The position numbers were made by a program, and so were the translations under genes. This document shows, in pieces, positions 1 through 13,100 of a stretch of DNA of 64,000 bases. The stretch's first letter is position 1. Each line of letters opens with the position of its first letter. The DNA is from Cladopsammia gracilis (Eukaryota; Cnidaria; Anthozoa; Scleractinia; Dendrophylliidae). The notes under the pieces were generated by a model. That model was not told the origin of the DNA, did no database searches, and saw only the letters and a list, made by a program, of their open reading frames with translations. Location: contig JAJGOT010000432.1 in the NCBI GenBank assembly GCA_022457155.1, forward strand, positions 612,501 through 676,500, given 5' to 3'.

Positions 1-992
1 TTTTCAGCCTTGACTTCAGGAAGCACTCCACAAATTTTCTACAATAAATATTACAAGACAAAAATACACTCATTTTAGAAGATCCAGCATGGAGACAGTA
101 ACACATCTTCAAAAAGAAACAAATGTAATGAATGAACACAGTGAAAAATTCAAGATTTAGAATGTTTCCATGTGACTACTACTAATTAATTATTATCATA
201 CACTGAAGGTCCTGGTATACAGAAGCACCTTGGTATAATTTCAAGATAATACACACAAAGTTGTTTCTATTTTTTCAAATTCATGATTTGAATTTGAATT
301 CTAAAAATAATCCCGTCCCTTATAAAATCAGAGGCTACTATGAGCCAAATCCTGGATAGGACACATTTGGACCCTACGACAAAACCGAAATGGAGTTCCT
401 GCCCGAAAATTATTGAAAAATAATAGAAGTCTCAAACCACTTCAGATATCGGGCATTTCGACCACAGCATGGGATGGGAAATGGCCCACAACTCTCAACG
501 CTGCCCCTTTACTGATCCGAAGTGATTACAGACTTTCATGCCGGCTCGTACTTGTCCACCAAGGTCCGTTTTTCACCTCGAGCACTAAATGGTGCTTCAG
601 ACACAAGGAAGGACAAGAAACACGACTCGTTTCTTTGAGAGGTGCTAGAGACTTAAGGAGTAACAATTTGCATATTTGTCCCCATCTGTTACAAGTCATT
701 CAATGCTTCTCCTATTCACAAGTTAATAATGAACCCACCTTTACTGACTTGTCCAGGTGTGTGACTATAGTAGATACTTCATCAATTGATGCTTTGAACT
801 GAGCCTGGACTTCACTGGCCTAGATTAACATAAACAGACATACAGTTTATAATGAGGACTTACAAAAGCAAACGACCCAGATGATTCATCAAACAATAAA
901 ACATGACTTTAACTACCAGAGGGGTCATAAACATTATCCGTCCAATGTAGCAATGCAGTTGGTTGTCAACTTTTGCAGTCATCATCATCCTT

Positions 993-1059
<67 letters not shown>

Positions 1060-1088
1060 GACCACCACCACCATCATCATCATCATCA

Positions 1089-1130
<42 letters not shown>

Positions 1131-4100
1131 GTCGTCATCATCATCATCATCACCAGCACACACCCAATACTTACAATGTCGTCAATGGGAACAATGGCAT
1201 GAGTTTGTCTCTCTCCTATAACCACACAGTGTGAACACACAGGCTGTCCAGCATCCTTATCATAAAACTCCAGAGGTCTGTTGTTATGTTCAGGACAACC
1301 GACTGCTGAATCACTCCTGTAAATTGAACAGATGAACACCAAGCGGGCACATTGTACAAAAAAAAGCATCCATGATTGATATTTTTGAGCAAAACGAAAT
1401 TAGCAACAGCAGCACAGCATTTTTTTTTTATTTTATTAACTTCGCCACACTTGGCAGGGACACCACAACAGCTTGTGCCAATGACTGTGGCCCTGTTTCT
1501 GTTTTTTACCCACCTCCCTGGGGAAAGTTTGCACACTGAGGGTGGTCACAGCCAGGGTTTTGTTACGTCCTCAATGGTTCTTTAACATCCCCTACAGTTA
1601 GAATGCAAGGAGTTGTAGGAGACAAGGCCAACGGCTTTACGTCACCGCCCAATAACGCGATCATCTGAACTGAGACGAGGTATTTTTTTTAGCACAGACA
1701 GCATGATCTTACCAGTTATTTAAAGACCCTGGTTAGTGGTCTGGCCGGGATTCGAACCCGCGACCTCCCGCTCTGCAAACTGGCGCCCAACTAACTGAGC
1801 TAACCAGGAGGCGGTTCACTGTACAGCTCTACAATATTATTAGAATGACCACGTCTCTGAATATCATCTACAGACTCAAAAGTCTGATTCAAATGGGATA
1901 GAATAAATGAATATTTAATAAATAGCATTTTACACCATCCCAGACAATATACAAATTAACCAACTTTGTTATGAGCTCACCTTGCCTGTGTAATAGGCAT
2001 AGGGGTATGTTTCCGCAAGGCATTGGAGTATGAGTGAACCTAAACAAATACAAAATATAAATCATTAAACACATCTTTTCTCCATTTTGTTTAGATTATT
2101 AGTACTTTGGGTTTGTTTTTTGGTGCTGCAGAAACCACTGTTGTTTAGCTATTGTGTTTCCGTGTAATAATTTTGAAGTTTAAAGCACCAATTTCATCAA
2201 ATTTAGTAACCTATCCAAATCAAGGGAAAACATTTTTTTCAGCCATACATTTTGCATTTGAATGGCCATCATTTAAAATTTGTACGTTCCTGAAGTTCCA
2301 GTCACACTTTAAAGGGACACTGTCCCGGCTGAAATGACGTGTTTTTCATGAACTGTTGCAATCCTACACTTTATCTCCAAACTACTGCTTTTCTTTTGCT
2401 CTATAGAATCTTTTTATCCAACTAAGTTGCATATTTGGTGGTATTTGGCGATATAACGTGTAAATGGAAGCTTAGCAAAATTTTGCTATTTTAGCGGGAC
2501 AGTGTCCCTTTATTTTCACTGGCTATCTTTTGGAACTTCAAGAATATGCAAATTTAATTAAACCCTGTTTTCCATCACTGTATTTAAAACAAAGAGAAAA
2601 AAGAAATACGGTTAAAACATACATACCCTCTCAAAACATGCACTGCAGTACACAGTCTCACACTTAGTGCAACTGCTTGTTGCTGTTCCTCGGCAGCACT
2701 CTTCACATTTCACACCTGAAAATGAATCATAAATCAATTAAGGATAAAAATATTTATGATAAATAATGCAGACATTTTGTGATACATACTTGAATCTAGT
2801 AAAAGAAATATAATGTAATTAAGATATGTAATTTTTCTATTTCGACAACCCCTTCCTTCTTCATGAGCAAGTTTGGGTATATCACTTCCGTTGTACAAGG
2901 TTTTAGAGGAAATATAACAGGTCTGCAAAACTGTATGTGTTGTGGTTCGAAATGTTTTTTGGTTTGAACAATTTCAAACAATGGAAAAACAAAATTTTCA
3001 AGCTGGTCAAAGAAAAATAAATTTTGAACCAAAACATGTAAACTCCTTGTGCTTATGGAAGATAAAGTTCCTTTGAACTAGCTACTTGTAGCTGTACCTG
3101 TAGGACCTCATGCATAAGCAAGGAATGGAAGTTTTTATCTTGTGAATATGTGAAGCGTGTTCAAAGAGATATAATAGTATATGGGTACAGATATGCAAAT
3201 TTGTCACTCGATGTCCCTCATTTGTAAACTTGTTAACTTGTAAACTCCCCAGGGTATTACGTAATGTCTCATTTCAGACAATGCATTACACAATGTTTTG
3301 TTTCAGGCAATGTCACACTAAGATCTTCTCTTATTTATAAAACGAATACCTTGCAAACTGCAAATGGAATTAAAATGGTAAGTCATTTTATTTTTATACT
3401 GTTGTAAAATGTTGGTTTTTTCACTCTTTGTTGTAGGTTTATTCGCTCAAATCACGGCCCACTGCTCACAAAGGCATGAAGCACTGAAAGCATGGATTCT
3501 CGCTCATGTCTGCTACCAAATTTAATCTGTGAATGTCTTGTTTCAGACAATGCATATTTATGTCACGCTAAGATGTTTTCTTATTTGTAAACTGAATACG
3601 CTTATTTGTAAACTTCAAATGGAATTAAGGGACCGTTCATTATTTATGGGAGGGGGGGGGGGATGGGTGAGAAAATGGGGGGACCTGAAATTTTAGCCAC
3701 TGCAAAAGGGGGGGTCCTGGGGAAATTTTTTTGCTATGGAGGGGGGTCTTGAAATTTTAAACAGATGATGTCTTAAATAAGAAAGCGAAAACATAACAAC
3801 AGTGTACCAATAAGAGCGGGGCACCCCAGATTTCATGGCTGGGAGCCTTTGGGCTCTCTATGATTCTTCTAAGAGCACAACCTTGCACAGTATTTTGGTG
3901 CAGTCATGGAGCATGATTTATAATTTTAATTTCTTTATTTGGTACTGCCATAATTGTACACGACATTACTTAAAGTTTTAACCCACCATTAAACATATTA
4001 CTGGATTGTAACAGTATTAAACTGAGGGTTTTAGTGATTGACTTTAAAAGTATTAATTAGTATTTGTAACCCTAGCCAAAGGAATTTTCCTTATCTGCTA

Positions 4101-7100
4101 CGTGGACATTAAGTTGAAGAACTGTAAGTAGTATCTTGTAGTTATCAGTTCGTCCTTTGTTGTCCTTGAAAGTGAGTCAACCCACCCACGTGCACCACTT
4201 CCGGTTTCTGGGTTGCTCAGTAGCAGTGGTTTTGTATATTGCAATAAATCTTTATATAGCCCAGCCGAGTCTTGGTTGTGATAGTAATAAACAACTATAA
4301 AAGCCTTAACTCTAGTTCTTCAAATGCACAGTGGACCAAGTGGTTGAATTGCTTCGATAGAGAAAACCACACAAGAGTCAAAATGCCATAAGTTGTAATA
4401 ATTATTAATTAATAAAATTACTGAAAATTATTCTAAACTTTGTTTTCATTTCCTGTTACAACATGTTATGGTTTTGTTGCTTTTATGTCCGGTTTATTCA
4501 GGTTTATGTCTCCTCCATATCCCCATTCCCATCAAATCCTCATTCCCATCATACCCCAGGCCCATCATATCCCAAATTTACACGTATATGCTTAAAACTA
4601 AAGATGATATTAGGAGCACAGTTTTTAATATCAAGACAGCAATACAGTCACCCCCAAATTATCACCGACTTTAGATCTGAAAACCAACATGCTAGCCACT
4701 ACATCATCGCACCCCCACAAAAATACGGTATGGATACATACAATACAACTTTTATTTTATAGAAATCAGATTAATAGTGGGGGGGGGGGGGTATTGAAAT
4801 TCTTCCCCTACAGAACAGGGGGGACCTGAAAAAATCCAGATTCACTAAGGGGGGGGACATGAAAAAAAATGGAAAATTTGTGAATTTCTCACCCATCCCC
4901 CCCCCCTCCCATAAATAATGAACGGTCCCTAAAATGGCAAGTTAACATTTATCATTTCACACATTTATCATTTGTCTCTCTCTCTCTCTCTGTTTTAGGC
5001 TAATTCACTCAAATCGCTTCCTGCTGCTCACAAAGGCATGAAGCGCTGAAAGCGTGGGCTCTTAGAGCCCCTTTTATTTTTCCTTGGACTCTTTGCATTT
5101 TTCTAATAATATAGTTAACATTTACAAGTTGTACCTTCAGTAAGTTTACCAATCGTTATTTTTAAATTGCCTGTATAAAATCCAAAAAAAGCCTTGCATG
5201 AAGTTGCAGTAATAAAATCAGTGACCTTTAAAAAAATATTTTGTGGACAAATTTTTCCTTGGTTTGGACCAGTTTGATTTTTTTCCCAGATTATTGTAAG
5301 GAAAATAAAATTTAAACTGGTTTGAAAATGTGCAAAATCATAAATACCAATAAATGTAAAAATATTCAGGTTACAGTTGAATAACCACTTTAACATGAAA
5401 GTTTTGGCACGTGAATTGTCCATGTTTTTTGTAATAATTTTGGGGGAAAAGTGAAACATTTAATTTATATGCAAATAGTTTAAATATAGTAAACATGTAC
5501 AATGTTTAATAATAAAATAATTATTACATCTTTTCACAGTTAAATAAATACACAATTTTAAAAATGTATATCTGACTGACAAAGATGACCCAAAACAGAG
5601 CGATTATTAATTGGTAAAAAAATTAAATCCAAAGGAAAATTACTTTGTGGAAATTGGAATTGTAAAAACTGAAACATAAGTATCCTGTGACAACATCTAG
5701 TTTCTTAGGCCCCGTCCACACGTATCCGGATATTTTTGAATCCGCAACTTTTTTGTTGCAGATTGGCCTTCCGTCCACACGTATCCGGCGAATTCGGGCA
5801 AATACGATTCGAATGCGCTACGTGTGGACGCGAATATTTTTTAATCCGTAACAAAAAAGTTGCGGATTCAAAAATATCCGGATACGTGTGGACGGGGCCT
5901 TAGAAGCAAACAATGATATTGCAGCTGACTAAAATAAAGGGAAAATATTTTTCTGCGCAAATCTGAAAGATAGTCTGGAGGAGAAAGCATACAATATTTT
6001 TACAATGTTTTTACTTATATAAACACTTGCCTGTACATTTTCCCTTTGATAAACAAGAATTAAGAAAAAAAGGACACTGATTAAATATTCTTTTTACAGA
6101 CACACTTTTTGAATATGAATTTGTAAACTGATATTTCCACAGACACAAAGCATTAGCTCACAATTCAATGTACAGGAGGTTTGTTTTACAAACAATACCA
6201 TGCTAATGGTTTCTTTGTATATTGCTCTGTGTTATTTAATACGACTTTCCGTTATTTTTATCTACAACTGAGTTAAGTTAAACAGTCAAACAGCTGTAAC
6301 TTAACAAGGTGAGATAAAAATTTATAATATTTATGATCTCTAACCAGTAAAAAATATTAGAAACAGAACAGTTGTATTCGAGTTGGCAACAGCGTAATTT
6401 TAAAATTACATTTTATCAAGGAAGAGCTGTAAGTAGTTGCTAATTTTGTTTTATTTTTTCTTAAATGATAGATTTACAATAAGTCACATTTATTGGGTAA
6501 ATCAAGATAGAGCTATTCTCTGCCAAGCATTGACCATCAGATGTTAATTTTTTGGTGTGAATGTTTTGACATGCATATACACATAGACTCAAAGAAAATA
6601 TTAAAAAGGAAAACTGTGGTATTACACCATGAAAAATTTAGGACTTTTACTCCTTTTACTTAAGGTTACAGTGTACCTTCAGATCGAAAATTTATTGAAA
6701 ATTTTTTTTTGGCGTTAAAATAAAGTTTACAGAATGAACTTTCATCCAAAAAAAATTATCGAAAAATAGTGAAAATTGACAGAGAAATGACGGTATAACT
6801 TTTGTGGGCGGAGTTTGTTTATTAAGCGATATGTTTTTTTAAGCGCCGTTTTCTCAAAGTTAATTTTTCGCTTGTTGGGGACACTTTAAAGAGCTACAAC
6901 TCAAAAGGAATTTGTTCGATTTTCCTTAAATTTGGACAGAAGCTAGGCTAACATATCATCAACAAAAACGTGTCGGCGAATTTCTTAATTCCGAAAACTT
7001 TTTCGTCAAGAGCCATTTCCGTGCGATCATTCCAATTTTTTTTCTCCCCTTTTCGAAAATATTCTGTAACTTTTCACTGCAATTGAATATGGGAAATCGC

Positions 7101-10100
7101 CGACACGTTTTTTTAGCGCTTCGTGTCCGGAAACCCGAGAACAAATCAAATTAGCAAAATATAATAATCGCTTTGAGTTATAGCGTTTTAAAGCTGATTC
7201 GGACGTTCGAGTTTAGACGTCGTAAAAAATTCGACAATTCATTTTATTAGAAAATGGTTTCCATATTTAGATAGCCAGCTCTATAAGCTTTAATTTGATA
7301 TCTGGGTTTAGGTATATTAAGTGTAATCTTAAGAGTTAGAGTTGTTATACTGGAGACACCCCCGAAGGTACACTGTAACCTTAAAGGAGCTATGCCATGG
7401 GATGCACAAGCAAACTGAAGGTCACATACACAAACAGCTTTAATTGATTTGTTTTGAATCAATATAAGTCCAACAATAAATTTTCATTGTCCTCTATTTC
7501 AAGCAAAGAAAAATATTATAAAAATATTAGAGAAGTACCAGGCAAAGTTTCTAACACTAGGCTTTTATAATGAAATGTACCTTTTTTGCCAACAGACACA
7601 CATTGACAAACCAGATAATACATACACCTGATTGAGTGAGCGTTGTCATGTAAAAAGTTTGAACCATGAACGATACAACAGAATTTTTTTTTTTTCGGGG
7701 AAAATGGAAAAAAGATACCTTGTGTACTCAGAAAAATTTCACATTGTTATAACACGCTTGCCCAAAATCATCCTCTGAGAATCTTTTAGGAAGGAATAGA
7801 TCTTAATTACCAATAAATAGAATGTCGGTACCGGTAAGTCTTATTTCCCTTGTTCCTTAGAATTACATATAATTGTGTTGGATCATCTATGGTTTGTGTT
7901 TTTTTTCCGACAATGTTTCTTCAATAAGGTGTATATTCACACGAACAAAAGATGAGAAGTAGAAAAACAATTTTAAAATATGCGTGGTGATCACAATAAT
8001 ATTGTTCCAAAAATCCTATTCTTTATTAATCTTGTACTGAACTACCACAACAATCTGGCTGAATTCTTGGATGTTAAATCACTCTGTGTTCACTATAGTT
8101 GGCACCAGTCAGTGAGGAAAATCTGGTCCAACTTTGGCTTGATGCCACAGCAATGCAGTAATTAGCTTTAAGTTGGCCCAGAAAAGAATCTTTGTCCATG
8201 CTGAACTGATTTCCACTGCTACTTCTAGACATATAATTGAGCCATTAAATTCAGAATTGGGGAGATGACCGAAACAAAATCCAAGCAAAAAGTTGATTTA
8301 TATATGTGTGAAAAATCTGAGACTTTTAAGAGTACATAGCACCACGGGATTGAATGGATTGTGCCTGATTCCACAGTGATCAACGGCGTTAACTTGATTT
8401 ATGGTACACATCAAAATTTGGTTTTAATAAATAAATATTATCAACTGAGTTGATAACAAAAGGTAAATTGAACAACATAAAAAGCTGATGTTTCAAGCAC
8501 TAGCCAATGTCAGCTTTTACAATATTTTTTATGGTGGCCAATATATTTACCTTATCAACTTAGTTGATGAATGAACCAATTTTTTATGTTTCATTCCCCA
8601 AACTAAGCCTTTTATTGTCATTTGATAAATTTAGAGTTCTTGATGTTTTCCTTGAAAGCAGCATGCACATGCTTTTTTTTTTTTCAGAAAGACATTCACA
8701 AAGGTTAACTGTACCCTTAGAAGGAACCAGTACTTTTAGACATAAAAGGGTAAAATGTAGGGTTTAGTTAACAAGGATTCATGTACACTGTATAACTTGT
8801 AAAAACACCCACAGACTGTATAAAAATCAGGCCAAATTTTCCTTTGTTTTGTTTTCTGTGTTGATTTATCTAAATAGACTGAAAAGCAAAATCACAAAGG
8901 ATGTAGTGCACCTGCTCTTGTTGATAACAGGACAATCAGCTTTTATAAATACAAAAATGAACCTATTGTCTACTGTCTACTGTTTGAATAGCAAGGCAAA
9001 CTGCAAAATGGACACCCATGCATTATTTGAGAAAGAAAGATGAATACTGTAAACATATGCATTGTGTAAAACACAACACCAATGTTTCTGAAAAATATCA
9101 AAACCATGTACAAAAGCTAGAAATTAAAAGACATCTGTTAAAAGTTTTCAGAAGTTTGTTTTTACAATTTTTGTCGAATGATGAAAGTCCTTTGTTATTT
9201 TTGTAACCACATACTCAGGAAATCTCAATGTGCTTTAATGTCAGCATTTTTAAACCACACAAAAAAGATCAGTAAACACTAAGCCTACACCTGCAACGTG
9301 ATCTATTTATTCTACTAAAATACAGCTCAATTTAGTCAAGACTCTTAATTCATTCTGAGTCTATACTTCCAACATCCACAGAAATCAAAGGTAAGGGAAC
9401 ATCATTTAAGATAAATTAAAGAAAAAAAGGGGAAAGAACTTAACATGTTTGACTAAAAGTTTGAGGAAAGTACAATTAATATTTATCCCCCCTGAGAAAT
9501 GAATTTTCTAAATCCCTGCATGCATGGCCACATAATAAGTTTTGAAATCACCTCAAAGAAGAGAAACATGTCCCAGATGTTTTGTAATGTCTTCTAGCAG
9601 TTTACAGTGGTGATAAACAAATTAATCTGCAGTAGTATACTTTTTTTGGGCTTAATTTGTAGAGTTGATTTATGTTACACTAAACAAATTGAGTTATCAG
9701 ATAACTCAATACCTGGCTGACATTAACTCTTTTTTTATTGCTTTTCACTGCCCTGGCATTTATGCTATTGAAACCTAAATGTCAAAACATGTTTTACTTG
9801 CAAGGTTAAATTATACTTTTGTACGACTCCCAAAACTGAAGAGATAACTGAAATATCTTAATTCAGTCAAAAGATATCATTAATTGAATTTTGAAATTCC
9901 CGCCATTTTGTTACTAAAAATAGCACAAATTGAAAGTTCAAGTGATTATAACTTTGGACTCAATTAATATATTTAAGTTATCTCTTCAGTTTTGGAGTCG
10001 TGGAAACATGCTCTTTCAGAATCAGTAATGAAATATTTCAAAATGTGACAATTAAATTTTGGCGCCAAGTTAGTGACGTCATTTTCCCGCCAAAAAATCT

Positions 10101-13100
10101 GTTAAAATGAAAAACCAAAATCTTGCGTACCTCGGTAATGAGGAGATCTGTTCTGGTCTAAAATTTTAGATTTAGATTAATCAGATGAAAACATAGAAAG
10201 TTATTTATGACTGCGTTTGAAATGGCACGATTTTGCTTGCTCCTGGCCCGGCGTGATCCCCAAATCCCTGACCCCACTCCTCCCCTCATGCCCACCCCCT
10301 CCCCCTCCACTCCTCGCCACCCCCTCCCTTCAGCTCAACATTGATGGGTGTGTCATTAATAACTAATACAGAATAAATCAACTTTCTCTAGATGAAAGCT
10401 GCAGCGGTATTCCTGGTTTGCTTCATGGTGATCTTTTCCACCACAGATGCTCGAGGAAATCTTAAACGATGTTTTTCTGCGTGTGAGTATAGCCAATACA
10501 TAACGATGTGTATACAGGCTTTGTGTCCTGGGCGCCACTGTAACATTTGCTATGATATACGGCGCCAATGCAAGGAATGTTGCAGAAGAACAAATAACAA
10601 CAACTGTGCTAATGTTGCAAACCAGATTAGCCTTATCCAACAAGAACTTGTTCAAGACTAAATCAACTGATGATCTTATACAAGAAGCTTGTATGCATCA
10701 AATGAACTCCTACTGAAAAGAACTGAAGCACTATAGTACAAGACTTCCCATGAAATCACATTCAATTAATGTTAGTAGTGAATATAGTAAAAGACTGAAC
10801 TTAAGACAGTAGAAAGCTGTTAAAATACTTGCCTATGAAGGAAAAAAGTCACTGAATAGATGCAATAAAGAAGGCTGAAAGCTTAATTATGATTCATAGA
10901 CAACTGAGAATCAAACATAAAATGTCACAGTATATACCAGTGCCACACTTTGAAACTTACACTGCACTTACCAAAGCTTATTCAAGAGGTGCTTTATAAA
11001 TGAAAGTATGATGGTACTCCTGGTACTTTGTTAGGTTTCCCTTACAGTATGCAGGTATGCACTATCTTTTTTAATAATTTTTTTATTAATTTTATCATGT
11101 GTCATGGCACTAATCCAGGCTTTTAGCCAGAAATTGAAAACTGGGCATTCTAGAGGCATCTCATAAAATTTATAAAAAGCTGAATATTTCATGCATTTTC
11201 TCAAAAAGTGTGCATCCTCTGGATCCCCACATACCCTTCTGGCTAAAACCTAACACCTGGCATGAAAATACCATGCAAAGATGATCCCATGTTTTTTTGT
11301 TTTGTTTGTTCATTCCAAATAAACAAACATGTGTTGTATGATGACTTCATCTGGGACAAAACTGCTTTTAGCCTTCAGGTAAGCAACAAAACATGTAAAC
11401 AAAATTTTGCCCTGAGGGAAGTCATCCAGGGATACACCTGTCTTAGCTTTCATGGAAATTTGGTTTCATCAACTGAGTTGATAAGAAATTCTAAAGCTGA
11501 CAGTTTTGAACACTAGCCACTTGTCACAGGATTCACTCTGACGAAGGGCTAGGGCATGACATGTCAGCTTTTGAATCTCTTTAAGATGGCCAATTTACTT
11601 TATCAACTCAATTATTGATAAAACAGAATTATCATGTTTCACTCCCCCACTGACATAGCACCACAGTTTCTTTAGAAACTAAGCCCTTCATTCATTTAAG
11701 CATTCATGCACTGTAGCATAAACATTTGGAAAGAGATAGACAATGTTTGGGTGGACTTGAACTAACAACCTCTAAGTAGAAAGTCTGACATGTTTGTGGA
11801 CTATTGTACCTCCACAAGGAAACAAAGAATGAACTGCTGACTCAATGTAATGTAAAAAGACACCCACCAGTATCAGCTTTCATCATTTCAGCTTTCTTCT
11901 CCTGTGCAAACTGACTTATCGCTCTCTGAAGGCCAGCTTTAGTTCCAAGTTTTGAACGGCCAGTCTTCTGAACATCACTAGAGAGAAAAATATATAGTAT
12001 ACTGTGTGATTAGATTCTGATAGTATTTACAGCAGAGTAGTGATGTTTTTGACATTTCTAATAATTCATCTGAGTATTTATATAGACCCTGTTATGAGGG
12101 TGGATTGGGGGGGGGGGGGGGGGATGTGGAGTCTGAATTTCAAACCTTGTTATTTTGCAATTTTGCAACATTCTTTGTGTCTTTTGTCATTATTTCATGT
12201 TGCTGTTGTTGTCATTTCAACGCCATGTTGCTTATGGGAATTTACTCTAACATGGCCTCTTTATAAGTATTATAAGTCACAAGCAGTGAAAGACACTACA
12301 TGTACATGAGGCACTCTCTGATAGACCACCATACCTGATGATACCTGACTGAACCATCAGGGTTATTCTTATTCTCATTCACTGGCTCTCTATTGCCAAT
12401 ACTACACATTCAAATAAAAATGGCTGCATCTAAAGCCCTTGTTAAGTTTAACATTGCAATTCAACATTGTTAAATATAATTTTCTGAATTCAACATGTTG
12501 AACTCGCAACATGGTGTAGAAGCAGAGACATCAGAAAAGCAAAATGACAACGAACAACAAGAATATTCCCCAAAAAACACACAAACCTCCAAAATGACAA
12601 GGCTTGAAATTCAGACTAGGAATATCTATACCTCCTCATACACATGTAACAGGCCATGTTGTTGGTTATGTAGAATGCTGAATCCGATCCATTGGTTGTG
12701 TTCTCAGGTAATGTATGAACAGCAAAGGCAAATTCATTTGACTTGTTTTGTCAACATTGTTCAACAATGTTGAATTTTTTTGGCCCAGTCTTCATGAAAC
12801 CCCTACGGCAGAATAACTGTATTTACTTGCCTGCGAAAAGATGCCCTCTTGCTGTTAGACATTACTCCTAGCAAGTAGATATTGGCAGGAATATCTCTCA
12901 CCCCCTTTTCCCCTTCAGTTGTCAGGGGGGTGCCATAAGTACATTCTGGGCATAACACCTGTGTTTTCTGTAACCTTGCCCACTTTGTGATGCAGCCCTC
13001 ACAAAAGGTGTGACCACATTCCAACAGCAAAGGGATGCGGGTACCAATCGGCTTGGAAACATCTAAAGTGCAACCAGAGTCAAAAGGTCATGTTAGAAAA

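Noticed and set aside
413..802. 129-codon plus frame
   Set aside because: Begins at TTG without an ATG and overlaps exon 7 of the minus-strand RING gene; no protein features.
860..1369. Minus frame with poly-Met and poly-Asp, and plus frame with poly-His
   Set aside because: Created by the CAT microsatellite. Only 1175-1316 of this frame is a real exon, with clear splice sites before and after.
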